A stretch of 64,000 nucleotides of DNA, taken from positions 7,797,192 through 7,861,191 of the forward strand of contig WARS01000014.1 in the NCBI GenBank assembly GCA_008933995.1, read 5' to 3'. Each line of letters begins with the position of its first letter. Position 1 is the first letter of the stretch. Source of the DNA: Datnioides undecimradiatus (taxonomy: Eukaryota > Chordata > Actinopteri > Lobotiformes > Datnioididae). Of the stretch, positions 12,383-23,895 are shown piece by piece. The position numbers and the translations under genes were made by a program. The notes beneath the pieces are model-generated. The model saw only the letters and a list, made by a program, of their open reading frames with translations, did not search any database and had not been told where the DNA came from.

Positions 12383-12489
12383 CACACACACACACACACA
12401 CACACATATAATACTTAAGCATTGGACAAGCAATGCCAAATAAATAGATGGATAGATACACACACATACACACACACACACACACACAC
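12383..12489. repeat. Two (CA)n arrays split by a GATA-like spacer
   Basis: (CA)n at 12383-12406 and 12458-12489, with ATAGATGGATAGATA between them. Confidence 0.95.
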
Positions 12490-12907
12490 TGCTAAGGATG
12501 TTTTCATATGCAATTCCTGCTGAGTAGTAAGAGCCCCAATAAAGTTCCCAGCTGTTCCCGCCCGGATCTGGATGGCTTTGTTTATCACGGAGTGGGTTTC
12601 TCCATGTGCCATTGACAGGCTCTACACCACCATTTCTTAACAGGTGTTTTGTTAACTACCCACGCCATCAAACGCCGCCATGAGCCGTTAGCGGCGTCGG
12701 TAATCACATACACACGCATACAGAAAATCACACGCGGAGTTAGGAATTAAGTAGCTCGGTAATTACGCTACCACATCACACACACACACTGTGGAGGTTT
12801 TGGTTTTGGCTTCAGAGGAGTTAAATGGTTGAACAATTGAAGTTTGAAGTTTGGGGATACACTTTATATGTTTGAGTGCAGCAAACTGGGCTTACTTACA
12901 CTGACTC
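12490..12907. other. Unassigned, CpG-containing non-coding DNA
   Basis: No gene is recognised. The part 12540-12760 is of high complexity and could extend the candidate regulatory region upstream. Confidence 0.3.
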
Positions 12908-12908
12908 T

Positions 12909-12936
<28 letters not shown>
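12908..12936. repeat. (CA)n microsatellite
   Basis: About 14 CA units. Confidence 0.95.
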
Positions 12937-12940
<4 letters not shown>

Positions 12941-13179
12941 ACGTATCCCACGAACAAAAGCAACCGTGGAGTGTAATTGTCTTCCTGATAATGAGTCGGG
13001 AAGATTAGCATTACAATCCTCAACTCACTTAAACGGTCCGAACATCCCTTAATGAGAAAGGACAAAACAGAAAGGGAAAGGAACAAACAGAGGAGAGAGA
13101 GAGAGAGGGGTAATTAGCCACCTGCAAACTACAGGCACTCACACACATGCACACGCAGAGGCACCTGTGCAATCACTGA

Positions 13180-13570
13180 AGTCAAGAGTCAGTCCTGAAT
13201 ATGTTTTCAGTCCAATTACTACTTAATGAGCGATTGGATCGGTCCTCAAAAACTTGAAATTTCCCTGCACGGCGGTGGCCCCGGCTGACCACCGGAGGTA
13301 ACCGTTCAAATTGCGCAGATTTCATTAATGGTGGTGACTAAGAGGAAGTATGAGCTTTTATTTTTGAAAAGTTTTGTCCCCCTCTCTGATGAAATAACCT
13401 GACATCCAAATAATAGTAATCTCCTCCTTTTAGAGAAACAGGCTCGAGCCTCTCATACTGATTCACGTATCAGGGCGTTTAAGGTGTTTGAACAATGACG
13501 AGATGAGCTGTCGTCACTATATGATCCCTGTCAGCGCTCTCTGTAATTCACTCAGAATAAATAAAGGCCA
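13180..13570. promoter_or_regulatory. Candidate regulatory block
   Basis: High-complexity sequence with several homeodomain-type ATTA/TAAT cores near 13215-13228 and 13323-13330, and no repeat signature. The call rests on composition only and is weak. Confidence 0.22.
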
Positions 13571-15258
13571 GGGCTGAGTTTGTCCTTCAGCTGGAAACCT
13601 GTTTGCTAACCTCCAATCAACTGGTTTTCTGTTTTCTTAAGCGTCTCCCACCTAAGGGAAAAGATAAGTTCCCTTTAAGGGTTCAAACTCATGAAAATGC
13701 CCCTCCGTCCTCTCCAACTAAAGTACAGTGATATGCTTTCTGTCATCATGTCAGGTGTGAGAAGGCGGGGAAAGAGGATAAAATAAACAGAGTGGACCTC
13801 ACTTGTTGCCATAAATATGACTAATGCATATGTGCAGAGACTGTTATTCTCAAAATTTCTCTTTTATGTACAGAGTCAGCTGCTGGGAAGAACTATTAAC
13901 CCTGTAAAGCTTGACACATCAATAAACAGCCACATTTTTATTGTTTTGTTCATTTTGTTTATGATATTTTTTGTATTACATTTGATACATTGGGCATTTT
14001 TGAGGGGAATAATTTAAAAAAAGTGTCAGGTCATATACAGCAGGTTTTTAAGGAAAGTATTGATCATGCTGATAAGAAAGAGGTCTCAAAAACTCAAGTA
14101 GCAAATTAGCAAAAATGATAAAAATGGTTTTATAGGGTTAGCGTATTCAGTTTGTCTCTGGCCGAGCCTTCCTGCTAGCTCTCTGCACAAATGAATGGCG
14201 TGAGTGTAATTTAATGACATACTTAACTGGATCCAACTTGATTAACTCAACAAAAAGTCGTTTCATGGTGTCTGTTATTTATTTTAAAAGAAATACATAT
14301 TCACCTTTTTAGACCAGTTTCTTGTAAAATGATGGACCACCACCCAAAAAGCTTGAATAACTCATACAGTGAGTCCAGAGCTGCGCTATCATCAGATGAA
14401 GCACTATTAAGCTACACTACAGTGCTGGGTTTTAGTTGCATTGAGCGTACTATCTGAAGAAACTTAGCAAAGTTAGCTAGCAGCCCAACACTTGGGTCAG
14501 TATCCAGTTAGCTTGCCTTCTGTCAGCCGATAGAAATAATGTTCATGCAGTTCCCATGGGGCACTTTTTGTCATTTTGTACAAATACAAACGGGCTTTTT
14601 CCAACACAAAGAATCCCCATGGCCATGCAGGTCTCCACTATAGGTTGAATTAATTAAAAAAATGGTTTGTTCCAACATAACTGGCCCTGCTGGCTTATGC
14701 AGAGACTATCATAATATGTTATTACTATGCAATGTCAACATCATTACAATAGCTTTTGCCTGTCAACAACATAAAATAAACATAAAATTTTGACAATTTC
14801 AACAGACCACTACATTTCTTCATGGAGGTGAAGCATGAAACAGAAAAAGTCCCAGTTGTCTATGCAACATCCGCTCAGGCAGGGAAGCTGGAAAAGCTGC
14901 TTATGTCCACTTTAACATGTGATCGGTCTCTGGATCTGTAAAACTAAATATTAAACAAAGCACAAATGCACATAGAATGTTCTGGGACATTCTTGTGATC
15001 AACCCAATCAGCGAGATTCAAAGCTACACTGACACCAACTAAAAAAAATTAATAAATTAGAGACGGCAGCGTCACATGGGGACATGGATCATTACCATGT
15101 GCAAGATGATGCACCAGCCATGTGACTGATGATGGTAGCTGAGTAAGTCACACTGGCTGTGATGACCTTCGTACAGTAATTAGCATTAGCCTAGCTGGCA
15201 AGGCTACATAATTTAACCTACAGATGCCATAGGCTGTATTTTTACCAGTGGTAAGGGG
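13571..15258. other. Unassigned non-coding DNA
   Basis: No gene is recognised. An inverted pair CCATGGGG (14554-14561) and CCCCATGG (14615-14622) is visible but short. Confidence 0.35.
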
Positions 15259-15284
15259 ATATATATATATATATATATATATAT
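15259..15284. repeat. (AT)n microsatellite
   Basis: Thirteen AT units. Confidence 0.95.
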
Positions 15285-16089
15285 CCTTCAGGCATAACTC
15301 AAACCACCTGAGACACTTTTGTTGTCAAGCATATTCAAATTAAGATACCAGATGTAGTTAAAAAAAGCTGCTAATCACATATCATTAACCAGATAATGTA
15401 TGTTTATGTATATGTAAGGTGAGATGTAAGTATCACATTAAACAGTTTGCCTCTGACTCAGCTGCACTCTGGATGGCTGTTCAAGTCTTAATGTACTTTT
15501 ATGAGACTTTCAGAAAACACAGCTTGTCAAACAGCCGAATTAATCATTAAGCACACATGCGCGAACTCCAACACTTAGAGGCATATGCACTAAAAAGCCC
15601 ATTGTTTGACAAAGACCGCTCCGCCATCATCCACCACACACACACACACAGGGCTACCGCTGTTCTAATTTAGCAGAGCATGCACCATGAGGACCACTGC
15701 ATCCTGTCTTTCTAAATTACCCCACACAGATACAGATGAGACGACTGCCTACCAGGGGAATACTGTTCAATACAGTGTGTAGAAATCCTCTGTGGTGATT
15801 GCTGTCTGAATCAATCAGGCCCCCCCGTCTCCATTCTCCCTGTCCCCACGGAGTTGGCATGCTTGCATTTTAAATGGATTAATTGCCTGGTTTACTCAAT
15901 GTGTGTATGTATTAAGTTGTACTGCGATTCACATTTCACTCTAGTTCTTGCCAAACCTGCTTTTTATCTCAATTTTGTTTCAATGCAGCGATGCAGCGTT
16001 TGAGGAGCGGTGTTAGATGAGTCCTGCAGTTTTCTAGGAGATCCCTGTTAGTTCAAACGGACAGAGTTCTAAAAACTTATTGTACAGCA
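15285..16089. other. Unassigned non-coding DNA with a short (CA)n
   Basis: (CA)8 lies at about 15634-15650. The parts around 15530-15720 and 15800-15900 are of high complexity; no gene is recognised. Confidence 0.35.
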
Positions 16090-16235
16090 CAGCAAATGGT
16101 AGAGCATTTAGCTGCCAATGAGCCAGATACTTCCTTTAGGAGTTGGTGGAGACCAAAAATTGAGCTAAAAGTAAATTAATATCAAATCTAAATTCATCAG
16201 GTGACCAGAAACATGGCTCCAAAATAAGAGATAAC
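16090..16235 (+). mobile_element. Dispersed fish repeat B, forward copy
   Basis: This stretch contains GTAGAGCATTTAGCTGCCAA, GAGCCAGATACTTCC, GTTGGTGGAGACCAAAAA, TGAGCTAAAA and ATTCATCAGGTGACCAGAAA in that order. The same series appears in reverse complement at 62320-62450 (CTGGCCACCCGATGAATGT, then AACATCTGGCTATTTACCTG, then CTAAATACTCCACAGCG) and forward at 61008-61112 (TAGAGCATTATGCCGCTAAA, AGGAGCTAAAAGCAGAG). Three diverged copies in one window, in both orientations, mark it as an interspersed repeat. The class is unknown to me; no coding sequence is seen. Confidence 0.6.
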
Positions 16236-17278
16236 ATTAGAAGTGTAGGATGTTTCGATAAGCAACTGTTTGTTCATCATATTAGCCTCAAAATGTGTTC
16301 ACAAGATGTCACCAAAGGGAAAAGAAAATTAGTCATTGGTGTTTTAAAAGTATACCCGACAAATTGTGAGTGTACTGCCACCATTTCTGGTCAACACACG
16401 ACTGCAAACTACAAGGCTGGAATACGACACCCGTTGTCAGTTAATGCTAGATAGTTAGCTCATTGACCAGCAGACTCACTCTCCAGTCCAGTCCTTATAA
16501 AGGTTTGAAACAAGCTATTAAAGCAGTGGCCTACAGAGATCACCTTTAGCTGAAGGTACAGACAGTTTACACGCAAGAGCTAAAAGTGAGAGGCCTGCTA
16601 ACAGCACTCATCCTGCACTTGATTGTATGAAGGGCAGCTTTGCAGAGGAAGGTTATGATATTTAATGTTTTAAAAAGATTCCAGTCACAGCAGGGCATGT
16701 TGGATAATTACATATTCACATTGTTCCGTCGGAGCCTCTGACAGTGGACAAAATGAGGAGAGCGTGCATGCAAAACGCAGCTCCACATCAAAGCTAACTC
16801 AGCTTGAAGAGACGCTAGCAGAGACAACGTGTTTGAAGAATATTTTCCGTTTTTGAAATAGATTTTTGATCTTCGCATCATGGTGGATACATTGTGCACT
16901 CCGATACTTAAAAGTTTCATTTCCACGCTCAGAAACACAAGAGCAGAGCGGGGGGAGTTATGGAGTTTTGTTCCGTTCTAATTGTGCTATGTTTAAAATT
17001 GTCACCAGACCACAGTGGTGAGCCTCTTGCGACCTAAACAATGTTCTTGTTGTCTCTTCAGAGGGGGGTTCTGTAAATAGATGTGATATAAATGAAAATA
17101 TAAAAGCCGCTGTGTGAGATTAAAAACAAGCGCAGCGCAAGACGGTTTGGGGGGGGCAGGCGCACCATAGGAGACTGATCAAGCATTCTGACTCAAGTTA
17201 AGACTTCTTCCCATTCAATTAAAGCTGCAGAAGAGGAATGCATCCAATATTAAACAGCATGACAGTGTTGTTTTTCTA
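16236..17278. other. Unassigned non-coding DNA
   Basis: No gene is recognised. The part 16680-16960 is of high complexity with few CpGs and might be regulatory, but no motif stands out. Confidence 0.3.
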
Positions 17279-17296
17279 ATATATATATATATATAT
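17279..17296. repeat. (AT)n microsatellite
   Basis: Nine AT units. Confidence 0.95.
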
Positions 17297-17439
17297 CCCT
17301 ACAGTGAATGTAGCTCACGCCGGTCCTCTCAGATATAACTGTCATATCTTTAGAAAGTGAGCAAAAGATCCAGAAAAACGTGAAATTCCGAGTGACAAGA
17401 AACAAACACAACCCAACAGCACACAGGCTGGGAGTTAAG

Positions 17440-17790
17440 AGGTTTCCAGACAAGATAAGCAGGTCTTGTTGTCACCGCTCCCCGAAGATGCGCTCTGTAA
17501 ATAGATAACTTCCTGAGAATAGAACAAGTTAACAGTTGTTCTGCGGCATGACGTACAGACGTGCAGCTGGAAATTGGATAAATAATTGCGGCTCTCATAA
17601 ATTAAAGATGACGGAGAACAAAGGCTGCGCACCGCCGTGAGAGCTTCCCGAGCGGCACTGAAAAGAGCAAACGATGAATAAAATAAAATAAAAATGGTGC
17701 TATCATTGATAATTACTGCCCTCCGTTCCTTTTAACTCTCGCTCAGCCAAAGTCAGGTGAGAGCGCGACACTTCGTTTTTAGACCTTTGA
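17440..17790. promoter_or_regulatory. Candidate regulatory block with an inverted repeat
   Basis: An inverted repeat with 7-bp arms AGAACAA and TTGTTCT (17521-17527 and 17536-17542) encloses GTTAACAG. AATAATTG (17581-17588) and TAATTA (17710-17715) homeodomain cores follow. The sequence is of high complexity and repeat-free. The regulatory reading is inference. Confidence 0.3.
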
Positions 17791-19170
17791 GAATATTCTG
17801 CATACATTGGACTCCATATGAATCCCTCCAAGGGTAACTGAAGAAAAAAAAGGGAACATAATGTATTTTAGTATTTTTTTATTTGTGTGTTTGACTTATT
17901 TTGCCAAATTAAACACGGAGGGAATTTGCTTTTGTCTCCTTGAAGACATCCACCTGGAAGGAAATGACAGATGGAGCACGAAGCTGAAAATGAATGTATG
18001 TGTGTACACCAGACTATCCCTTTAAATGTTTCTGCTGAGGCCCTGCACGAGTTCAAATGAGTTACAACAGTAAGAGGTAATGTAGGTTTCCAGCCTACAC
18101 AACACTATATAACTGTTATACAGAAATATGACAGACTTGCTCTCTAAAGATTCTTAGTTAAAGTCCTTTCTCAGAACTCCTACAAATCCCCCTTTACTCA
18201 TCATTTATTGTAGGGTTATATTTAACATATATCATGTAACATTTCCAGTAGTGAGTAATTATGAGCAGGCAGCCAGGCGCCATGATAAACTTTACCGTGC
18301 CGTATTATATTTCCCTCAAAATCATTGCACTGCATCCCAGAATCCTCCCTCCTGCACCAGATCCCCCAGCTGAGAGAGACAAACTGGTTTATTGAGACAG
18401 GGTTGCTGGTCAGCTCCATTTTGCCAACCTCCCACTCTGCAGGTGAGGCTCTTCCATTCAGTTAACAATGTATAGTAATGATACTGACTTTGACACTATG
18501 GGTAAACGTGAAGGAAAATCAATAGCAGCGCCACATCTGCATTGTCGGAGTTCCTACAAGTGAACTGCACTTGCCTACCAGAGAGCACGGACAGTGACAT
18601 TGTGTTTGTCCTGGTTTCACCTCATTAATATCAGATAAACTAAAAGTATTGATGAAGTTTGTGCCCTTCAGATGTTCCAACACTACTCCTAACCTTGAGC
18701 TTAACCTTACAATTCCACAACAGTAACATCGGAACTTATGTAACCACACCGCAGAAATAATTGCAGTTTGCTGGAATCATTCATAATATTATCTGAGCTC
18801 AGTGTGCATAAAGGTAGCCCAGACCCTGCTGAATAGTTTTCAGCAAATAGGCTCCTCCGCAGACAGTGGTTGGATAAAACCTGGCCTCAAATGGTTTAAA
18901 TACTTTCCGAACCTCAGACATGTTTCGCTACACTTTATTTTTCCCTTTACAGCATTTCAGAGTGCAGGAATCAAATGGGGTCAGCAGCCCTCGGTACACA
19001 TTCAGCTCTCCTGCTCTGCCCTCTCAGATAAAAAAAAAGAGCTGCTTGTACCCTCGGCATCCCAAAGCCATTCTAATGAGGAGGCTGACACATGGTGCTC
19101 TCAGGTTAGAGGGCCTGGAGGAAGGGTCAGGAAGGCTAAAGAGCGTGTGGCATCACTACGCAAACTATCT
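17791..19170. other. Unassigned non-coding DNA
   Basis: No gene is recognised. Open frames in 18802-19329 extend into the pyrimidine-rich tract that follows and owe their length to it. Confidence 0.35.
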
Positions 19171-19179
19171 CCGCCACTG

Positions 19180-19322
19180 TCCTCTCTTTCCTCTGCATTA
19201 CTCTGTCTTCCCTCCCCTTTCCCTGCCCTTTTCCACACCATCCCTCCTTCCCCTCTGACCCCTGCCTCCCTCTCTATCCTCTCTTTGCCTCCCCTCCCTC
19301 CCCTACCCCTCCTCCTCCTCTC
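19180..19322. repeat. Pyrimidine-rich tract
   Basis: The + strand is almost entirely C and T with CCCT/CCTC words. It ends in CTGGCTGACAG at 19321-19331, so it resembles a very long polypyrimidine tract before an AG. Confidence 0.8.
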
Positions 19323-19520
19323 TGGCTGACAGTCAGCGAGGTGTGCAAAGCAATTTTCGGGGGCCATTTCCGCATCCCGCGAGAGGCTGCGAATTGTAGA
19401 ATTTGCATTCATCGTGGAACAATTGAGAGCAACGGCTGGGAGAACCTAACTTATTTGAGAAGACGATGAGTACAAGAGGAGATATCCAAGTGCATTGTGG
19501 GAAGATAAGAAAGTGTGTTA
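19323..19520. promoter_or_regulatory. Candidate regulatory element or orphan exon after the pyrimidine tract
   Basis: Directly after the pyrimidine tract comes a high-complexity stretch with a reverse octamer ATTTGCAT at 19401-19408. The tract plus CAG at 19329-19331 looks like a 3' splice site. One frame after it stays open for about 48 codons (SEVCKAIFGGHFRIP...), but I recognise no protein and see no consensus 5' splice site (GTAAGT or GTGAGT) before its stop. A regulatory element or a non-coding exon are both possible. Confidence 0.25.
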
Positions 19521-19829
19521 AGAACAGGAAAAGCAAACATGTTTTTATTCAGCTGAGCAGGAAACCATTTTTCTTCCTGATTTGATAAACTTCCAATCGG
19601 ATCATCTGCTCAATAGCCTCCCCGCTACCTACGCATATAATAAAAGAAGCAATAATAGTCTCAATACCATGCTGTATAACTAAAAGCAACCTCTGTTTAT
19701 ACGGCTGTTCAACTTCCACAGTTTGGAAAATGGACGCCATCATCTGTGCACCTTCCAAGTCCCATTTCAAGAGAAGTAGAAGCTGCTGACTACAAGGATT
19801 GTTTGGATGAAGCCAACTATAGCTATATC
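19521..19829. other. Unassigned non-coding DNA
   Basis: No feature is recognised. It may include diverged sequence of the LINE that ends at 19990. Confidence 0.35.
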
Positions 19830-19990
19830 AGATTATGTCTCGCGGCTGGCCTGGGAACACCTTGGTATCCTTCCGGAGGAGCTGGTGGAAGTGGCTGGGA
19901 AGAGGAGTGCCTGGGCGACCTTGCTGAGGCTGTCGACACCACGACCTGGATCCGGATAAGCGAAAGAAGATGGATGGATGGATGGATGGA
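19830..19990 (+). mobile_element. Rex3-like (RTE clade) LINE, 3' end only
   Basis: The sequence carries the 3' end of the Rex3-type RTE LINE: GATTATGTCTCGCGGCTGGC, then CTGGGAACACCTTGG, then GGAGGAGCTGGTGGAAGTGG, then GGATAAGCGAAAGAAGATGG, and finally a (GATG)n tail at 19969-19990. Rex3 elements end in a GATG-type tandem repeat with a very short 3' UTR, and copies are usually 5'-truncated, as here. The last part would encode the C-terminal end of the RT polyprotein, but indels have broken the frame. Only about 160 bp remain. Confidence 0.85.
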
Positions 19991-21119
19991 ACATGTGTGT
20001 CTCTATATTCTTCAATACAACCCAGCCTATTTCTGTCAATTGTCTATGGACCCATCATGAAATAAGGTGTAGCCCTGTATGCACTGTAGAAACTGTATTC
20101 ATTTCAGCTAATAAGCGCGTTTTGAGAGAACTGTAATGCCAATTGAATGATGTTTTCTGACAATGCAATGTGTACCAGTAAAATGATCACTCATTTCAAT
20201 ATTTACTTTGATAGGAAATCTTGGACAGATAATCTTTCAACTTCCCTTTAAATGGTTCGTCTAGGCTGTGGCAGCACTTGGTTGCGGTTCGAGGAAGATC
20301 GTGGCAGTGACTTGAGATCTTTGTTAACATTAAACTGAAATCACGATCTTTCCCGTACATGAGGCAGGAGCTGTGATGTCTTCAGTGTTCTGCGTGGCAT
20401 CTGAGGCCTTGGCAAGGAGCTAATGTAGCATAGTTTAAAGGAGGAAATATGCTCGAAGAGGATCTCTCCTAATTTCATCAAGTCAGAACAGGTGGATAGG
20501 CAGATGGAAGGAGACGGAGCAGACAACATCAACCAGGCAGAAGAATGTTCAGAATGAAAATGACTTGGTTTTGGCTGATACCAAGACAGCATAAGAAATC
20601 TGACCTGCTATGTCTTTTTATCTCTATTTACACTAAAAATGCCTCATTATATAATCTGAAGATACAAAAAACAATGACTCTACGACAAATAATGTTACGT
20701 TCTATGATTTAAAAACTTAGAAGACTAGAATAAACTAGAACAAACTCATGGAGAGGAACATTCCATGCACCTTGTGTATTTTCCACACGTTTTCCACCAC
20801 ATGTTACACACAGTCACTGCAAGACACTTTGTCTAACTACGAAACATCCACAACTGATAAGGAAGACAGGTGTTAAGAGTGCGTTCCGAGCTGACAGCTA
20901 GATCTGTCTGACAAACAGCGAACGATGCAGGAATGACAGAAGTTCCCGTGCGGCTTGTTTAGTAGGCAGTCTGTTTTGTTTGGATTCAGGTTGGTAGGTT
21001 ATAGTACAGATACTTCAGTTACCCGTCAAACCACGCTGTATTCTCATTCACACCCTCATTACATCCCATATTAACTCTTACAGTTGTATCCTCTCCTCTC
21101 AAGGATCTTCCTAAGACTT
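19991..21119. other. Unassigned non-coding DNA with a short inverted repeat
   Basis: AAGATCGTG (20295-20303) and CACGATCTT (20342-20350) form 9-bp inverted arms about 38 bp apart. The stretch around 20240-20360 resembles an old fish repeat but I cannot name it. No gene is recognised. Confidence 0.35.
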
Positions 21120-21400
21120 CAGATGCTTCTTATTGTTACCAGAACTCCCTCCAAACATCATATCATTCCTGCTCTTTGGCATCTTCACTGGGTCTCTTTT
21201 AAAAACTGTAGAGGTTCCAAGATCCTGCTGTACACTTTTATAACTTAGCACATTTGTATCTTTCGTGTACCCTCAGACTGTCTTCTGCTGCCCATCTCAC
21301 AGCTCCAGAGCTTCACTCTTTGCTACATCTTGACTATCATCGTGTCTGGAGGCTTTAGCCCAGAACTTTCTCCTGGAAGACCTTCTGTCTCCAAAGGAGA
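21120..21400 (+). mobile_element. Heavily decayed LINE fragment (L2/CR1-like RT end)
   Basis: Near 21138-21200 the + strand reads TRTPSKHHIIPALWHLHWVS, matching the TRTRKxxHITPVLxxLHWLPV block near the C-terminus of L2/CR1-like LINE reverse transcriptases. SKILLYTF follows where FKILLLTYKAL is expected. Near 21265-21310, TLRLSSAAHL matches the SRSLRSSxxxLL block. The order is right but frames shift. Family assignment is tentative. Confidence 0.6.
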
Positions 21401-22054
21401 TTATGAATGTAAGCAAGTTCTTTGGGTGTTGCTGAATTTCGTTTGAAGTTTAAGAATCTGCTGTAGCGCCCCTGCACGAAGGACCCCCATAGGGCGCCAA
21501 GGATAGTAAGAAGAAGAGAAAGAGATAGTAGGAAGAAAGGGGTGTGAGGGAGGATTGTGGAACCAGAGAGCGAAAGAGGGAAGAGAGGCTTAGGAGGGTA
21601 TTTATAGGGAAGTGATGCATTCAGGTGTGGTCCTGCTCCTGAGCCAATGATGTATGAACTTAAACAAAACTGCCCTCAGTTCTGGATGATAAAATATGAA
21701 AACGGTCCTGAGAATCAGGTTGCATGCAAACATCTTGGTGTCCCCAGTTTGGTATGTGAGCACTTAGTGGTGAAGAAGAAGTAAAGTGGTACACAGAGAC
21801 AGTGTTGGCTGTTCACATATGAAACAATATCTTAACATGTGTGTATATTATTTATTATGTTTGATAAATAGTGGTTTCTTAGAGAGGAGCCAGTGACTCA
21901 GAAATGAAAACAATAGTGCAAAACAATAAACAATAGATGGAAGCCAGTGACATGAATGTAATCCCTGAATTATGCCTGTATGCTTTAGATGTCGACAATA
22001 TGGAGAAATGCACACCGTGGTTTCACTCAGGGTGGCACTTACACAGACTTTGAA
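21401..22054. other. Unassigned DNA with purine-rich part
   Basis: GCGCCC (21466-21471) and GGGCGC (21492-21497) form a short inverted pair, followed by an AG-rich stretch to about 21600. It may be an old repeat, but no ends or coding motifs were found. Confidence 0.3.
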
Positions 22055-22087
22055 AACACACACATACACACACATACACACACTCAC
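22055..22087. repeat. (CA)n microsatellite, interrupted
   Basis: CA units broken by two TA steps. Confidence 0.9.
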
Positions 22088-22225
22088 AGAGCTGACAATG
22101 TGAGGGTGATTTATCACAGGTGAAGACAGGAAATAGACCCTCAGAGATCAATCATGGACTTATCAAAAAGAGTCAGGCTTAAAGATTGGCCTTGTCACAA
22201 AGTGATACATAGACCATGTCAGAGA

Positions 22226-22264
22226 GTGTGTGTGTGTGTGTGTGTGTGTGCGCGTGTGAGTGTG
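22226..22264. repeat. (TG)n microsatellite
   Basis: About 12 TG units, then CGCGTGTGAG-type variants. Confidence 0.95.
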
Positions 22265-22443
22265 AGAGAGAAAAGCGTGTGGCTTAAAATATGAGAATGC
22301 ACGAGTGTACGACGATCCGCTTTTGTGTTTTCCTGTGCGTTCCGCTATATAAGAGAGGACCAATTTACTTTGTGTGTGAGAGTGTGTGCGCTCGCGTGCA
22401 CGTGTTTGTGTTTGTGTGTCAGGGGGTGCGTGTCCAATGCATG

Positions 22444-22444
<1 letters not shown>

Positions 22445-22479
<35 letters not shown>
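22445..22479. repeat. (TG)n microsatellite
   Basis: About 17 uninterrupted TG units. Confidence 0.97.
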
Positions 22480-22480
<1 letters not shown>

Positions 22481-22560
22481 GAGTTCATGTAAAATAGGAA
22501 ATAATAGGGAAATGTCTAAATCTTTATGATCATGAATGTGGTATAGTTCTAAATGCCATG

Positions 22561-22620
22561 CGCGCACGCACACACACGCACGCACACACACGCACGCACA
22601 CACACAGAAACACACACAGA
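22561..22620. repeat. (CA/CG)n microsatellite
   Basis: Alternating CACA and GCAC units, a purine-pyrimidine alternation that extends over about 45 bp. It is complementary to the TG arrays at 22226 and 22445. Confidence 0.95.
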
Positions 22621-22739
22621 GCCATTGTGCATATTTTCCATACTGATTTGATCTCTTTGTGTTCTAATGGAGAGTGCTTCATGTGTGACGATAAGAGAGT
22701 ATTTGATTGATAAATCTTTAGAAAGAATCTCATTTAATC

Positions 22740-23390
22740 ACAGCCTTATCTTTCTCTCTCTCCGCCTGCCATTCAAGCACAAATCACATTCGTTGCTGTG
22801 TCTGAATAAAGCCGAGTGTTTATATTAATGGCTGCAATCTGGAGCCGCTGTCGAGCTCAAGGCGAACCGCTAAATGTTTTCTCAACTGAACGGAAAAGTA
22901 TTACGCACGTGTTTGTGAGAAGGAGCTGAGTGAGTACAGCCACTCCTCCATACTGTCTCACTGCATCTTTACACAACTGTCATATTATCTTCATATATAT
23001 TAATAAATAAGTAAATAAATGAATTAATTTCGCGCTCCTTGTCGTAAAGTTCAGTCCCTCTGCTTTCAAAGTCTCTCACTTTTGAATCTCACAGAGTGAT
23101 TAAAGGTCTTCTGGCTGTAATGAGTCTTGCCATCACTTGGCCCGCGCTTGCATCATCAGTTATAGGATTTGGGGCGGTGAACGGGAGGCGCGGGGAGAAC
23201 TGACAAGTGAAATGGTGTAATACAAGCATGGTTTTTTGTCAAAAACCCTGGAATTAAAGTTGATGATCGGCAAGGTGTCGGGCTCAACTCCGCTCTCAGA
23301 ATAAGAAGTCTGTAATTATCTGTAACTGGCGGGCAAAGTTGAAACCGCGGTCAGGTTGCACACGGCTGATAAAAAGACAGATGCTGCAGC
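22740..23390. promoter_or_regulatory. Candidate regulatory block
   Basis: About 650 bp of repeat-free, high-complexity sequence with scattered ATTA/TAAT cores (for example near 22824, 23020 and 23100) and several CpGs. It contains no coding signature. It resembles vertebrate conserved non-coding elements in composition; conservation itself cannot be seen from one sequence. Confidence 0.28.
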
Positions 23391-23895
23391 TAAAACCAGC
23401 TACATCTTAAAGTGCACTGGAACTTTTTGTTTACACTTCCAGAACAGACAAAGCTCTGTTCGCTTCCCTCTCCTGCTGCCCTGTTTGCTCCTTTGTTTGG
23501 TTGCAGAATATCTGTACCCACAGCAGAACACGCTTCCCCCTCCCCAAAGCATCCGCACATAACACTGTTTACTGTACAAACAAGTTTGAGTTTAAAGGGC
23601 CACGATGTCCGGGACTTTTCAGAGATGTTTGGAGATATAAACAAATAAGACGTCATGGTGAAAATAACTGATGAGTGATGCATGATTTGTTGCCTTTTTA
23701 CACAGGCATATTCAAAATGAAAGTAGAAATCTACTGCACAGTTATTATTTGTGTTGATACTGGTGTCACAGGTGCCATTTCCTGGTACGTTGGAGGGACC
23801 ATGCATCACTTCTTACACAAATGAATCAGGATGTAGCATGTAGGAACCTTGTGTTAAGCAATAAACAGTTTACTAAGCCAAAAGATACAGCATCA
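23391..23895. other. Unassigned non-coding DNA
   Basis: A 139-codon minus-strand frame (23390-23809) and shorter plus-strand frames overlap here; none shows a known domain. Confidence 0.35.

Noticed and set aside
18802-19329. 175-codon plus-strand frame
   Set aside because: Its second half is the pyrimidine tract, and the first half shows no known motif.
21460-21665. Possible terminal part of a larger old mobile element
   Set aside because: A short GCGCCC/GGGCGC pair and a different base composition suggested it, but no matching second end or coding motif was found.
22163-22615. 150-codon minus-strand frame of Thr-His and Cys-Val runs
   Set aside because: A translation of the TG/CA microsatellites.
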